Assembly (NCBI GenBank): GCA_026400375.1
Contig: JAPLPG010000239.1
Span: 52,134 to 116,133, forward strand
Length of the DNA: 64,000 bases
Direction of reading: 5' to 3'
Origin: Novosphingobium sp.
Lineage (GTDB): Bacteria; Pseudomonadota; Alphaproteobacteria; Sphingomonadales; Sphingomonadaceae
Shown: positions 52,011-62,079 of the stretch, piece by piece
How positions within the stretch are numbered: the first letter of the stretch is position 1
Layout of the letters: each line of letters begins with the position of its first letter
Program-made: the position numbers and the translations under genes
The notes under the pieces: generated by a model
Told to the model about the DNA's origin: nothing
What the model saw: the letters and a program-made list of their open reading frames with translations, nothing else
The model's database searches: none

Positions 52011-53807
52011 AGCGTCCGGCTGCTTGATCCGCCACACCTTGAAGCCGCCTTCCCGCGCAACAGGTACGGGCTCGAGCCAATCGGGCACGCGGCCGGCGAC
52101 AAGGTGCGCCATGAAGCCATCCGGGGCGAGCTTGCGGTAACGGCTGGTTTCGCTGCCGACCGGGCAGATCACTACCGTGGTCGCGCCATAGCGGTGCATG
52201 ATCGCGCGCACGCCGCTATCCGGCCCGAGGAACGCGACCATCAGGTCGCGCATCGCCAGGTTTCCGCGATGGTGTGCGGTAGCGACCACGCTATGCGGGG
52301 TTGTCACCAGCAAGGCGGGGCCGATATCGAGGCCTGCCAGCAAGGTCGTCTTTGGTAACTTCGCAAGATCGGGCGCCGATTTGCCCAGATCGCATGGCCT
52401 CAAGGTTCTTTGCACGCCTTTTGCAGGGGGGATGGCTGCGTCCGCGAAGATTCCTGCAAGACCGCCAGGCAAGAGCAGGAAAAGGATCAAGGGAATGCGC
52501 GCCATGCGGCGAAGCAAAAGCGGGTCGGCCGCCCAACGCTCAATCTGGTCCTTCACTTGCCACGCCGCTGGCACCCCCGCAAACAGACAGGCCACCGCAG
52601 AGGCGCGGGCTACCAGCAGCCCGATCAGCGTTGCGCCCGCCAGCAGCACCGCCACATCGCTCCACCAGGCGCGGGCATCGGCGTCCGGCGCGCCGCGCCA
52701 CAGCCGCCAGCATGCGATCAGACCGAACGCCGGCAGCAACACCATCGTCGTGGCCAGCACGATGCCTTGCTTCCATACCGGCAAGCCTTCCGGAACGGAG
52801 TAGAACCACACTGCACGGACCAGCGGATCAAGCGTGGCAAAGGCATCGCTGCCAAGGCACTGCGGCGCCCGCCAGCCCATGATCGCCACCGCACCCGCTC
52901 CGAACGCGCCGAGCACGGCGAGGTTCAAGGCGAAAGGGCGTTTGCGCAACTGCGGCAGAACCAGTGCGCACCCCGCTGCGACCCATAACAGGATTCCGAG
53001 ATGAACCGGCGACAAGGCATCGCAGTGGTCGGCCAGATCGCTCGATCCCCTTGTCGCAAGGAAGAGTGGTACACTGCCCAGCGCCACGGTTGCCATGAAG
53101 GTTGCAAGCCAGCGCAGATCGCCGCGCCAGAATCGCAGCGTGCACACGCCTGCGAATATGACCGTCAGCGGTAGCGCCTCGAGCGAGATCGCCAGCGACA
53201 GCGCCATCGCTGCGCCGGCCAGCGCCGCTCCGCGATGCGCATTGCGCGCGGCCATGGCGTTCAGGGCAACCATGGCCAGCACGAACTGCCAGGCATGATG
53301 GTCGATCCTCATCGGCATCATGCGGAAGGACGCCGGGACCGCTGCCAGGACCATCAAGGCCGCTGTCAGTCCGACCAGCCGACCGAACAACCGTGTGGCG
53401 AGGCGCGCCGCCAGCGCCATTGCCGCCAAGAGCGAGAGCAGAGGCACGGCAACGCACGCCACGATCTCCGCCTGGGCCGGACCCAGCAGGGGGCGCAGCA
53501 GAAGAATGATGGCCGCGATTGGCAGATCGACCACGCGGGTCCAGTGCATCGGCACGCCCGTGGGCGGCGCGATGCGGTGTTGCGCAAGATCGTACCAGCC
53601 TTGCCCGGCGAGCAGGTCTCTTACCTGCTGCAATCTCAAGGCGTCGTCACCGTCGAGAAAATATCCCGGCGAGAAAAAGCCCCATGAAAACGCAATCAGC
53701 AGTGCTGAAGCAGACGCCCACAGAACAAGCAAAGGCATCCAGGCAATGCTGTCACGCGAAATGCCGTTGCTCTGCAGGTTCGGAGCAGTCCCCTGAATCT
53801 TGTGCAT
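51996..53807 (-). CDS. GT-C fold membrane glycosyltransferase-like protein
   Basis: A 603-residue polytopic membrane protein with about 11-13 helices and a C-terminal periplasmic part. GT-C signs are the acidic motif in the first periplasmic loop (FLDGDDALRLQQVRDLLAGQGWYD) and a later RIDHHAWQ motif, reminiscent of the DHH in STT3/AglB enzymes. Such enzymes use polyprenyl-phosphate sugars. It is the last gene of the minus-strand cassette with GtrA and a UGM-like oxidoreductase, 13 bases after gtrA. Exact reaction unknown. Confidence 0.7.
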   Translation of the reverse strand: MHKIQGTAPNLQSNGISRDSIAWMPLLVLWASASALLIAFSWGFFSPGYFLDGDDALRLQQVRDLLAGQGWYDLAQHRIAPPTGVPMHWTRVVDLPIAAIILLLRPLLGPAQAEIVACVAVPLLSLLAAMALAARLATRLFGRLVGLTAALMVLAAVPASFRMMPMRIDHHAWQFVLAMVALNAMAARNAHRGAALAGAAMALSLAISLEALPLTVIFAGVCTLRFWRGDLRWLATFMATVALGSVPLFLATRGSSDLADHCDALSPVHLGILLWVAAGCALVLPQLRKRPFALNLAVLGAFGAGAVAIMGWRAPQCLGSDAFATLDPLVRAVWFYSVPEGLPVWKQGIVLATTMVLLPAFGLIACWRLWRGAPDADARAWWSDVAVLLAGATLIGLLVARASAVACLFAGVPAAWQVKDQIERWAADPLLLRRMARIPLILFLLLPGGLAGIFADAAIPPAKGVQRTLRPCDLGKSAPDLAKLPKTTLLAGLDIGPALLVTTPHSVVATAHHRGNLAMRDLMVAFLGPDSGVRAIMHRYGATTVVICPVGSETSRYRKLAPDGFMAHLVAGRVPDWLEPVPVAREGGFKVWRIKQPDASGRL

Positions 53808-53820
53808 AAATCACATGCTC

Positions 53821-54249
53821 TCAGCGAAACACCAGCCGCTCGCGCATCAGCCACGTTGCCGCAAAGCTTGCCACGATGGCGACGACCTTGGCGAGCCGGA
53901 CATCGAAGCCGAATGCGTCGAGGGTCCCGACGATCACCGCAGTCAAAGCCAGGCCCAGCAGCGCCGATGCCAGGAACAGCGCCTTCTGGCGGTTTCTGCC
54001 ACGACTGTCGCTGGCAACACTGGCCGCAAAGACCGTGCGACTGGACAGCAGCCAATGCGCCACGATGCCGCAGGCATACCCCCCGATCGAGGCGATGACC
54101 GGTGATGCCGCCACAAAGCTGAGCAGGAGCAGGAACATACCGGTGTCCACGGCAAGCGCGACGATGCTCGCAAGCCCATATCGCACCAGTTGCAGATTGA
54201 AGATGCGCTGCACGATCGCTCCCTGCGTGGCTGCCCCGGTCATGGTCAT
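53821..54249 (-). CDS. GtrA family membrane protein
   Basis: A 142-residue protein with four transmembrane helices ([82 protein letters not shown]). The LSSRTVFA motif and C-terminal [10 protein letters not shown] are typical of GtrA proteins, which flip polyprenyl-linked sugars or help polysaccharide export. ATG 54249 overlaps the oxidoreductase stop (ATGA), so the genes are coupled. Confidence 0.9.
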   Translation of the reverse strand: MTMTGAATQGAIVQRIFNLQLVRYGLASIVALAVDTGMFLLLLSFVAASPVIASIGGYACGIVAHWLLSSRTVFAASVASDSRGRNRQKALFLASALLGLALTAVIVGTLDAFGFDVRLAKVVAIVASFAATWLMRERLVFR

Positions 54250-55847
54250 GCAGCCTTGCGATCAGCCGCGATCCTTTCCGGCACGTCGCGCACCGAAGCC
54301 AGCGCGGCCGCCTGGTCCTCGCTCAAGGCCACGCGGGCCGGGATCGACTGTTCGGCACCTTCGTTGCCTGCCTCGTGGTATTCCGCGTCTTCGTTGACGC
54401 ACCACGTGTCATAGATGCGCGCGCCGGCGGCGATGTTCTCAACCGTCAGCATCGCGGTCATCATCGCATGATCCTGGTTGTTGTACCGGTGCATGCCGTT
54501 GCGGCCCACAAGGTGCAAGGTGGGGTGTGCAGCTTCAAGCTCGGTGCGCATAGCGTCGACGTTGGCGGCATATTCATCGTCATAGACCGGGTAGGCCTTT
54601 TCCTGACGCACCACCACGCCGCCGATGACCTTGTCCGGGCTGACAAGGCCGAGGATGTCCATTTCCCGCGTTGCCAGCGCGATCAGGTTCTCGTCGGTCG
54701 AATCCCACAGATCGTCGCCTTCGAAGCAGAAGTATTCCAGCCCCACGCAGGCCACGCTGTCATCGGGCACCATTTCGGGCGACCACGAGCGGAAGTTCTG
54801 GATGCGACCGACCTTTACCTTGCTGTCGTGAATGTAGATCCAGTTGTCCGGGAACAGTTCTTCCGACCGGATCTTCAGCGCCACGGTGAGGAAATCGCGA
54901 TACCGCAGGCGGCTTGCCGCCAAAGTCGTGCGCGGCAGCGGGTGCAGGCGCGCGGCCAGTTCGCGCATCGGTGCCGAACTGATGGCATGGGCAGCCTCGA
55001 TCACCAGATCACCCTGTGGCCCCGTGGCCGAAAGGCGCCATCCGCCCAGCCCGTCGGCCGCCAGTTGGCGCAAGCCATGGCCCATGATCACTTCGCCCTT
55101 GCCGGTGGCCACGATCTTGTCGCGCGCGGCATCCCACATCATGCCCGGCCCCAGCCGCGGATAGCGGAAGGTTTCAAGCAGGGTCTTGGTCTGCATCCCG
55201 TCATTCGGGCGCTTGTTCAGCCCCAGGCTACGCTTCAGCCCATCGGTCACCGCGCCCCACAGCGACAGCCCCTTGATGCGCTGGGCGGCCCAGTCTGCGC
55301 TCATCTCGTCACACGGCATGCCCCACACCTTTTCGGTATAGGTCTTGAAGAAGATCGAATAAAGCTTCTGGCCGAACTGGTTGACGGTCCAGTCCTCGAA
55401 GCTCTTCACCTTGCGGTTGGGAAAGGCCTTGGCCTTGGCAAAGCTGGCCATGCACAGGGTCGAACGCACGATCCCCAGGTTCCACAGCGCCTCGAACGCC
55501 CTCAGCGGATACGAGTAGAACTTGCCCTCGTAATAGATGCGGCTCATGCGCGGGCGCTGGATGAAATCGTCCGGCAGGATCTCGTTCCACAGATCGACCA
55601 CCTGCTGGCTCTTCGAGAAGAAGCGGTGGCCGCCAATGTCGAAGCGGTAGCCTTCGTGCTCCACGGTACGGCTGATGCCGCCGACGTAGGTCTCGTCCTT
55701 CTCGATGACAGCTACGGTGAAGCCGCGCTTGGTCAGCAGATACGCCGCGGTCAATCCGGCGGGCCCAGCCCCGATGATTGCCACGTCAACCTTGCGGCCC
55801 TGTGCCGTGGGCGATTCACCCCCCACCCCGATCGTGCCGTTAACCAT
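54246..55847 (-). CDS. FAD-dependent oxidoreductase, UDP-galactopyranose mutase-like
   Basis: A 533-residue flavoprotein. The dinucleotide-binding motif is [41 protein letters not shown] near residue 25, followed by [14 protein letters not shown], which fits the UGM / amine-oxidase-like group. The C-terminus keeps the family block [23 protein letters not shown]. With GtrA and the GT-C protein it probably makes or remodels a sugar for a surface glycan. ATG 55847 is chosen over TTG 55850. Confidence 0.82.
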   Translation of the reverse strand: MVNGTIGVGGESPTAQGRKVDVAIIGAGPAGLTAAYLLTKRGFTVAVIEKDETYVGGISRTVEHEGYRFDIGGHRFFSKSQQVVDLWNEILPDDFIQRPRMSRIYYEGKFYSYPLRAFEALWNLGIVRSTLCMASFAKAKAFPNRKVKSFEDWTVNQFGQKLYSIFFKTYTEKVWGMPCDEMSADWAAQRIKGLSLWGAVTDGLKRSLGLNKRPNDGMQTKTLLETFRYPRLGPGMMWDAARDKIVATGKGEVIMGHGLRQLAADGLGGWRLSATGPQGDLVIEAAHAISSAPMRELAARLHPLPRTTLAASRLRYRDFLTVALKIRSEELFPDNWIYIHDSKVKVGRIQNFRSWSPEMVPDDSVACVGLEYFCFEGDDLWDSTDENLIALATREMDILGLVSPDKVIGGVVVRQEKAYPVYDDEYAANVDAMRTELEAAHPTLHLVGRNGMHRYNNQDHAMMTAMLTVENIAAGARIYDTWCVNEDAEYHEAGNEGAEQSIPARVALSEDQAAALASVRDVPERIAADRKAA

Positions 55848-55971
55848 CAAAACCCCCGTCTCAAGCGTTTCCCGCTGCTTCAGGGGTGAAGGAAAATGGA
55901 TAAGGGATGGTTAACGATAATCGCGGGTTTTGCGAAAATCAGCCGGCCGGCAAAAGCCAACCCGCCCGCGA

Positions 55972-56640
55972 TCAGGAGCGGCGCAGCCGATCGGGATGAT
56001 TCAGCGCATCGTGCGCATGGTCGCCAGTCTGCAGGGGGCCGGCAATACGGGCCAGTTCATCCAGCTTGAAAGTCTGTTCGAACAACAGTCCGTAACGCGG
56101 ATGGCTGCGCCAGCGCACCTTGGCATAGATCGGTGGCAGGACGTCCGTCTCCAGCCGCACAAGCTCGTTCATCAGCAGCCACTTGTCGCTGTCGATGCAG
56201 GCACCCTGCTGCGAAATGTCATGGAAGGCGATGCGTACCGCCTCTCCGCCCGAATGCAGGATCGCATCCAGCCGGATGCGCAGACGCACATGGCGCTTGG
56301 GGAAGGCTCCGTGGGTTTCATCGAGCAGACGCTCGATATCAACCTCGCTGCCAAAGCGGAAACCGGCAAAGTGGCCGTCGGTCCAGACGTGCTCCACCGG
56401 ATAGCGATCGCCATTGCTCAGTTCCACGGCAAGGCTGCGATGGCGCGGCAAAGGGTTGAACAGGCGAATCTTCAGACCGGACGTCGACGCATCACGGATG
56501 ACGCAGAGAAACTCGCTCGTTTCATCGACGATCAGCTTGGCCGCCCGGATCATCAGCATGAACCGGGGCGCCGCCCGCTGATCGGCGCCTCCCTCGGCGC
56601 TAGGAGCCGTGCTTTCGCCTCTTTTCAGGGCATCAGGCAT
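55972..56640 (-). CDS. tandem PilZ-domain protein
   Basis: A 222-residue protein that appears to hold two PilZ-like domains. The first (about 23-110) starts with DQRAAPRFMLMIRAAKLIVD and contains RDASTSGLKIRL; the second (about 115-205) has RLRIRLDAIL and HDISQQGACID. These follow the RxxxR and D/NxSxxG pattern for cyclic-di-GMP binding, although the second domain is less complete. ATG 56640 is preferred over TTG 56661. It may link c-di-GMP to the neighbouring glycan genes, but only by position. Confidence 0.8.
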   Translation of the reverse strand: MPDALKRGESTAPSAEGGADQRAAPRFMLMIRAAKLIVDETSEFLCVIRDASTSGLKIRLFNPLPRHRSLAVELSNGDRYPVEHVWTDGHFAGFRFGSEVDIERLLDETHGAFPKRHVRLRIRLDAILHSGGEAVRIAFHDISQQGACIDSDKWLLMNELVRLETDVLPPIYAKVRWRSHPRYGLLFEQTFKLDELARIAGPLQTGDHAHDALNHPDRLRRS

Positions 56641-56791
56641 GTCGTCGTCCGGCTGGGCCAAGCCCCGTCCCCTTGCGCATAAGTCCCCATGCCCGGAGAC
56701 TCGCGCAGGCTCCGAACGCGGTGAACGTACCGTACAAAGTCCTACCGTGAAGTTACCCAGCGCACATTCTACGCAATTTTAATGCTTTTCA

Positions 56792-57844
56792 TCATTGTAT
56801 TGCTTGCAGAACTTGGTCCCAGCCGACAAATTTGAAGTTCTGCGCTGCCGGTGCATTGTCGCCATCCTGCGCCACGAACAGACCGCCCGCATAGCCCGGT
56901 CCGAAATCGCCGAGCGCCAGCTCGATGCCATCGGTATCGCTGGTTGCGCCAAATCTGCCGGCCGCGATGCGAAACCGGCCACGTGGTTGCGCCGTCGCCA
57001 GATCGAACAGGACATAGGCGTTGTCGCCCTGGCTCGATGCCACCAGATATCCATCGCCAGCGCCTTGCGGTGCAAGGGCAAGGCCTTCGACATCATCGAC
57101 CAGACCCTTGTCCGGCCCGACCATGGCAAAGGCCTGCGCCGTCAATGCCGCTGCGTTCAAATCGACCTTCCAGATGCCGACGTCCTCTTCGGCCACATAG
57201 AGCGTGCCGGTCCGGTCATCGACCACGCACCCTTCCGATTGCGTCGCAAACTTGACCGACCGGACGTACTCCGCACGGATGGCGCCCCCGGTATCGGTCA
57301 GGCGGCTTTCGGCAACTTCACCATCTTTCAGCACGACATAGGCGCGCGCCAGTTCCCCCGAACCCAGGCCACGCCCCATGCAGAAGCCATAAGCTTCCGC
57401 AGGACCACGCATTGCCGGCAGGAAGGTGTGCGAACCAAGCGCCTTCAGCTTGCCTGTCGCGCCATCCAGCAGGAACAGTGCAATCCGGGGCACCGCGCCG
57501 TCGCTGCGATCGCTCGCTCCGACAACGATGCGCCCCGGCGCGACCTCGCGCAGGTCGACGTTGTTGAGCAGGCCGGCCGGCAGAAAATCGCGCACGTTGC
57601 CGTCCAGCCCATAGACATAGAGCCCGGCTTTCTTGTCTGTGCCCACGATCAGGCTGGCGGCTGGATCGGCCGCGTTGCGCCAGATCGCCGGATCGTCGGC
57701 CGCGTCGGCCCGGGCAGAGCCGACAGGCGCGGTCTCGCCCGTGGCCTGCACATCGGCTGCAGGATAGTATGGCCGCGGGACGTTCGGGGCCGTCGCACAT
57801 CCGCCCACCACGGCAGCCAGGGTTGCAACAAGGGCAGCGCGCAT
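56792..57844 (-). CDS. beta-propeller 3-phytase, lipoprotein
   Basis: A 350-residue phytase of the six-bladed beta-propeller type, which releases phosphate from phytate with calcium. ATG 57844 overlaps the receptor stop (TGATG) and gives a lipoprotein signal (LVATLAAVVGGC, C16). Family blocks are DDPAIWRNAADPAASLIVGTDKKAGLYVYGLDG, NVDLREV, EGCVVDDRTGTLYVAEEDVGIWKV, DDVEGLAL, SSQGDNAYVLFD and ATSDTDGIEL. Placed on the outer or inner envelope, it would supply phosphate from phytate brought in by the receptor. Confidence 0.93.
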   Translation of the reverse strand: MRAALVATLAAVVGGCATAPNVPRPYYPAADVQATGETAPVGSARADAADDPAIWRNAADPAASLIVGTDKKAGLYVYGLDGNVRDFLPAGLLNNVDLREVAPGRIVVGASDRSDGAVPRIALFLLDGATGKLKALGSHTFLPAMRGPAEAYGFCMGRGLGSGELARAYVVLKDGEVAESRLTDTGGAIRAEYVRSVKFATQSEGCVVDDRTGTLYVAEEDVGIWKVDLNAAALTAQAFAMVGPDKGLVDDVEGLALAPQGAGDGYLVASSQGDNAYVLFDLATAQPRGRFRIAAGRFGATSDTDGIELALGDFGPGYAGGLFVAQDGDNAPAAQNFKFVGWDQVLQAIQ

Positions 57845-60672
57845 CAGAAGTTGATCCGCACGCCTGCGGCATAACGACGCCCGAACCGCTCCCACTCGAT
57901 CGTGTAGATGTCGGTCGCAGGCGTCGGCGTGCCGGTGGCAGACAGCAGGTTGCCGGGCTCCGAATAACGTCGCCCGGGATTGTTCAACAGGTTCGACGCA
58001 TCGAAATAGACCTCGAAGTTCTTTGTCACCGCATAGCGTGCCGAGAAATCGAGTTCGTCGTCCGCTGCCCAATATGTGTCGCCCGCATCGGTCAGGTCAT
58101 CGGCATAGCTATCGAGCCAGGTGCTGCGCCGCTGATATTGCAGGCGCAGCGAAAGACCGTATTTCTCGTAGTAACCGCCGACGTTGTAGACGACATCCGA
58201 CGTGCCGGGCAGGCGAACCTTGCGGTCCGGGACCGTGATCACGCCTGCGGCATTGCGCAGTTCGGGCTTGGTCACTTCGCTGTTGTTGTAGGTCAGGTTG
58301 GCGCTCAATCCGAACCCGCCCAGCCATTCCGGCAGGCCGAGACCTTCGGTCCACGGCTCGAGTTGCAACTGTGCCGCCACTTCAAAGCCGTAGACGCGCC
58401 CGTTGCCGCCATTGGTGATGCCGCTGAACGCATATTGCGAACGATCGACGCCGCCGAAATTGAACACGTCCGAGTTCACTGTTCGCCGCTGGGTATAGAG
58501 GACATCCTCGACCTTCTTGTAGAAAAGCCCGGCCATCAGATAGCCTTGCGGCCTGACGTACCATTCGAAATAGGCGTCCACGCCATAGGCGCGCTCGGGC
58601 TTCACGGCGGGGTTGCCTCCTGACACGGTCAGGTTGGCATCGTTGACCACCACGTTGGGCCGCAACAGGTCATAATCCGCCCGCGCCGCGCCGCTGTTGA
58701 ACGACAGGCGCAGCTTCTTGTCCTCGGCGAGGTCATAATTTACGTGCAGGCTCGGGAACGCCATCGTCCGGCTGGACTCTGCCGTCACCAACGCCGCTGT
58801 TGTGCCGATTGTCGCGACCGCCATGCCCCGATTGGTCAGATGCTCCACGCGGACACCGCCGACGATCGAGCCCCAGTCATACCGCAGCGTGCCCATGGCG
58901 AAGCCTGCGTAGACCTGCTCGCGCACATCATAATTGTTGGCGGTATTCGGCGTGAAGGTGAACGCAGCCCGCGTGGCATCGGCATACTGCTGCATCTTCG
59001 CGGTATCGAAGTAGCGGAAGGTATAGCCCATCGGCAGCGCACCAAGAAACGGCTGATCGATCGAAAAATCGTTGTAGTTGGTCGACAGGCCAATCCGGGT
59101 GAAGTCAGCCGCCGAGGTGATCTCGATCTGGTTTTCGTCGGCCACCTTGGTGCGCTGGTCGAACTGGAAGCCCACCTTGAAGGTGGCGTCAGCGCCGAAG
59201 AGGCCCGCTTCCTTCGCTACGATCAGGCGGCCGGTATAAGCCTTGGTCGTGTCGACGGCATCCAGCAGACGCAAGGATGCCAGCGGCTTGGTGAACGTAT
59301 CGATCGCGGTCACCGCCGTTCCTGCCGTATAACGGGTCGGACTGGAAAGCTGCGTGGTCGTGAACAGCAGTGGCGTGTTGCGGTTCACATCGCGGAAATC
59401 ATAGGCCACCGTGGGACGCAGCGCACGGATTGACGGGCTGTTCCAGCGCGCCTCGCCGACCACCGAGCGATCGTCCTTCGATTCGGTATAGTTACCCAGC
59501 CAGTTGACCTTCCAGCCTTCGCCGAGATCGTGCGTACCTTCCAGGGTGTTGGTAAAGATCGACTGGCGGAACGCACGCAGCGTCGAACGCTGGTTGATGT
59601 CGATGCCATAGACCGTACCGGTCAGCGGGGTATTGCCGGTGCACACATCGGCATATCCGGTGGTGGTGGGCGTCGTGTTTACCGTAGTCGGGCAGGCTGC
59701 CGTATTGGCAACCAGATCGCCCTGACGGTCATCGAGGTCGAAGATGTAGTTGTCGCGCGCCTCGTCGTCGGTGAAGATCGTGTAGACCGAGCGCAACGAG
59801 ATCGTGTTGTCTGCGTCGGGCTTCCAGTCAAGTCGGCCGGAGACCGACCAGTTGCGCCGCGTCAGCCGATAAAGCTTGTTCTCGGTCTCGCGCGCCCAGA
59901 AGCGCGTGGTGTTGCCGGGGCGCTGGTCCTGGCTGACACGCTCCCAATCGGTTTCGAAATTGTCGGTCACCATGTTGCGCTCGAAGAAGCTGCCCGAAAG
60001 CAGCACCCCGACTTCGCCTTCGCCAACCTTGAACCTGTCGGAAACCACCGCCGAGCCTTCGTACTCGCGGCGATCGCCGAGTTCGGCAAAGCCCAGCCCG
60101 GCCTTGCCCTGAACGTGCAGGCCCGAAAAATCGAACGCCGACCGCGTGATCACGTTGACGTTGCCCGATACCGTCTCGCCCGGCATGTCGGGCGTCACGG
60201 CTTTCGATACCACGACCAGGCTGGCAATTGCCGACGGGATTGAATCGAACCGCGCGTCGCGGCCTTCGGGGCTCACCACGTTGATCCCGTCGAAGCTCAA
60301 GGTGGTCCAGTAGTTGGGCGCACCGCGCAAGCTGATGTAGCGCGCCTGCCCCTGGTCGCGCTCGATCGCTACGCCTGGCAGACGGCTGGTGGCCTGAGCG
60401 ATGTTCTGATCGGGCAGGCGACCGACGCCATCGGCGGACAGCACGGTCACCAGCGAATCCGCATTCTTCTGCACACGGAGCGCCGATGCTTCGGATTCGG
60501 CGATCGGGCGCTCTCCGGTCACGACGATACCGGGCTGCTCTTCCCCGGCTTCATCCGCTGCGGGAGCCTCCTGCGCCAAGGCCGGGAAGGCAAGGGCAAG
60601 TGCCGTCGTGCCAAACAGAAACGCGCGCACAAAAGTCCTGCTGCGGATCGCAGCGCCAAAAGCATCGGTCAT
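57844..60672 (-). CDS. TonB-dependent receptor of a phytase operon
   Basis: A 942-residue outer-membrane receptor of the Caulobacter/sphingomonad large-receptor type. The signal peptide (FLFGTTALALAFPALAQ) is followed by a plug with GIVVTGERPIAESEASALRVQKNADSLVTVLSADGVGRLPDQNIAQATSRLPGVAIERDQGQARYISLRG and a barrel ending GVRINF. The stop overlaps the phytase start, so both are made from one transcript, and the likely substrate is phytate or an inositol phosphate. A possible Pho box lies about 50 bases upstream. Confidence 0.93.
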   Translation of the reverse strand: MTDAFGAAIRSRTFVRAFLFGTTALALAFPALAQEAPAADEAGEEQPGIVVTGERPIAESEASALRVQKNADSLVTVLSADGVGRLPDQNIAQATSRLPGVAIERDQGQARYISLRGAPNYWTTLSFDGINVVSPEGRDARFDSIPSAIASLVVVSKAVTPDMPGETVSGNVNVITRSAFDFSGLHVQGKAGLGFAELGDRREYEGSAVVSDRFKVGEGEVGVLLSGSFFERNMVTDNFETDWERVSQDQRPGNTTRFWARETENKLYRLTRRNWSVSGRLDWKPDADNTISLRSVYTIFTDDEARDNYIFDLDDRQGDLVANTAACPTTVNTTPTTTGYADVCTGNTPLTGTVYGIDINQRSTLRAFRQSIFTNTLEGTHDLGEGWKVNWLGNYTESKDDRSVVGEARWNSPSIRALRPTVAYDFRDVNRNTPLLFTTTQLSSPTRYTAGTAVTAIDTFTKPLASLRLLDAVDTTKAYTGRLIVAKEAGLFGADATFKVGFQFDQRTKVADENQIEITSAADFTRIGLSTNYNDFSIDQPFLGALPMGYTFRYFDTAKMQQYADATRAAFTFTPNTANNYDVREQVYAGFAMGTLRYDWGSIVGGVRVEHLTNRGMAVATIGTTAALVTAESSRTMAFPSLHVNYDLAEDKKLRLSFNSGAARADYDLLRPNVVVNDANLTVSGGNPAVKPERAYGVDAYFEWYVRPQGYLMAGLFYKKVEDVLYTQRRTVNSDVFNFGGVDRSQYAFSGITNGGNGRVYGFEVAAQLQLEPWTEGLGLPEWLGGFGLSANLTYNNSEVTKPELRNAAGVITVPDRKVRLPGTSDVVYNVGGYYEKYGLSLRLQYQRRSTWLDSYADDLTDAGDTYWAADDELDFSARYAVTKNFEVYFDASNLLNNPGRRYSEPGNLLSATGTPTPATDIYTIEWERFGRRYAAGVRINF

Positions 60673-60722
60673 GAAAGCCCCCTTGGGTATCTGGTGTCTT
60701 GCAGGGGGCGCTAGTCACGGGG

Positions 60723-60741
60723 TTTGACCGTGGCGCGACAG
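60723..60741 (-). promoter_or_regulatory. candidate Pho box upstream of receptor-phytase operon
   Basis: On the minus strand the sequence reads CTGTCGCGCCACGGTCAAA. It is two imperfect 7-base half-sites (CTGTCGC and CGGTCAA) spaced by 4 bases, an 11-base repeat as in PhoB sites (CTGTCAT-N4-CTGTCAT). Five of seven bases match in each half. The position about 50 bases before the start codon fits. Moderate to weak match. Confidence 0.35.
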
Positions 60742-60821
60742 TTCAGTGGCAATTTGATTAAAGATGCTACGCGTCGGTGACAGACGGGCCGGGCCAGTCG
60801 CGGGTTCGACATCTGCCTGAG

Positions 60822-60906
60822 TGGTGCGGACGGCGGGACTCGAACCCGCACGATCAAGGATCAAGGGATTTTAAGTCCCCGGCGTCTACCATTCCGCCAC
60901 GTCCGC
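60822..60906 (-). tRNA. tRNA-Leu (anticodon UAA)
   Basis: Read on the minus strand, GCGGAC (60906-60901) and GTCCGC (60831-60826) form the acceptor stem, followed by discriminator A and encoded CCA (60824-60822). The anticodon arm is GGGGACTTAAAATCCC with anticodon TAA. A long variable arm (TTGATCCTTGATC) and TTCGAGTCCCGC T arm mark a class II leucine tRNA of 85 bases. Confidence 0.96.
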
Positions 60907-60963
60907 AGGCCCAGGGACCCGATTGGCGCCGATCCGATGGCGCTTGCCATGCGCCTGCCACAG

Positions 60964-61000
60964 CAAAAGGGGCGCTGCAACGTCGGGTTGCGGCGCCCCT
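60964..61000 (-). terminator. terminator downstream of ihfB
   Basis: AGGGGCGC-T-GCAAC (60968-60981) pairs with GTTGC-G-GCGCCCCT (60987-61000) with one mismatch. On the minus strand the hairpin is followed by TTTTGC. It lies about 80 bases past the ihfB stop. Confidence 0.82.
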
Positions 61001-61082
61001 GTTGAAATTGCTGCCCATCACTCCGCTTGCCTGACATTCAAGCAAGTGACCGTGGATTTTGACTTGTCAGGAAGCGTTCCTA

Positions 61083-61364
61083 TCAGTCCGCGTTGAGGCG
61101 CAGACGCATTTCCTTGCCGGCCTTGAAATACGGCACGCGCTTGCCCGGCACTTCCACGGTTTCCCCGGTGCGCGGATTGCGGCCCTTGCGCGGATCCCGT
61201 TCGCGCGTGGAAAATGCGCCGAAACCGCGCAGTTCAACGCGGCCGCCATCAGCCAGTCGCTTTCCGATCTCGTCGAAAAATACGTCGACCACGCGCTCGA
61301 TTTCCTCGCTGCGCATGCTCGGGCTCTCTTTTGCGAGCGCCTGCAGCAGCTCCGATCGTATCAT
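61083..61364 (-). CDS. ihfB: integration host factor subunit beta
   Basis: A 93-residue HU/IHF-type DNA-bending protein. [87 protein letters not shown] is typical of the beta subunit, with the DNA-intercalating proline in RNPRTG. ATG 61364 has GGAGG at 61372-61376 on the minus strand. The frame opens 48 bases further upstream without a better start. Confidence 0.95.
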   Translation of the reverse strand: MIRSELLQALAKESPSMRSEEIERVVDVFFDEIGKRLADGGRVELRGFGAFSTRERDPRKGRNPRTGETVEVPGKRVPYFKAGKEMRLRLNAD

Positions 61365-61523
61365 GACTATCCCTCCGCCTGGCATTCCCATGGAATGCCC
61401 CCCAAATTTCAACAGATCCCCACGTCAATGACCCCCGTCACAAACGTGTGATGCATTCCTGCCACGCTGCAAGATTCATTACAATCGGTTGATAGTATCG
61501 ATTGTGCCCAAAAATGAACCACT

Positions 61524-61880
61524 TCAGGCCTTTTTGGTAAGATCCGCCAGATTCAGTCCAAGCCTGCGCATTCGCAAAGCGATTTCCGGCCACTCTTCTT
61601 TCAGGAAGACCTCTTTTTCCCGTGTTCGCAGCGTTTCCACTGCATCGGGAGCCACGAACATGCCAATGCCGCGCTGCACGATCACCAGGCCTTCGTCCTG
61701 AAACTGCTGATAAGCCTTGGCCACGGTAAGCGGATTGGCCCCCTGCTGCGCGGCATAGGCGCGCACGGATGGCAGCATCGTGCCTTCGGGATAGTGCCCA
61801 TCAAGGATCGCCGCGCAGATTTCGTCCCGCAGTCGCAGGTAAACTGGAAGATTTGCGCGATTCATGGGCCTTTGACTCAT
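61524..61880 (-). CDS. GntR family regulator (YtrA-like)
   Basis: A 118-residue regulator with a GntR winged helix (LPVYLRLRDEICAAILDGHYPEGTMLPSVRAYAAQQGANPLTVAKAYQQFQDEGLVIVQRGIGMFVA) and only a short helical tail, the YtrA subfamily layout, which controls nearby transport genes. It is divergent from the POT transporter gene and might control it. ATG 61880 or ATG 61865 may be the start; AAGG lies close to the latter. Confidence 0.88.
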   Translation of the reverse strand: MSQRPMNRANLPVYLRLRDEICAAILDGHYPEGTMLPSVRAYAAQQGANPLTVAKAYQQFQDEGLVIVQRGIGMFVAPDAVETLRTREKEVFLKEEWPEIALRMRRLGLNLADLTKKA

Positions 61881-62079
61881 GGTGATGCACTGCCATAACA
61901 CAGCCGGACGCACAATCTTCGCGGCCACGCCCGCGTTTTCCGCTCGCGCCTCATACTGGTTGCGATTGAAAATAGTTTCTTGCCTTGCCGGTTCGTGGCA
62001 CTAGAGCGCACTGCTTGTCTGCGCGGGAGAGCGCAGCACCGCCAACACCGATGCAACAACAGCGAGAACGCGCGCGCGC

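Noticed and set aside
54375..55889. Plus-strand open frame of 504 codons opposite the UGM-like oxidoreductase
   Set aside because: Antisense shadow; the oxidoreductase on the minus strand has FAD-binding and family motifs.
55919..55972. Inverted sequence ATCGCGGGTT ... AACCCGCCCGCGAT after the PilZ gene as a terminator
   Set aside because: The loop is long, arms are interrupted and there is no T-run on the minus strand. Possible but not supportable.
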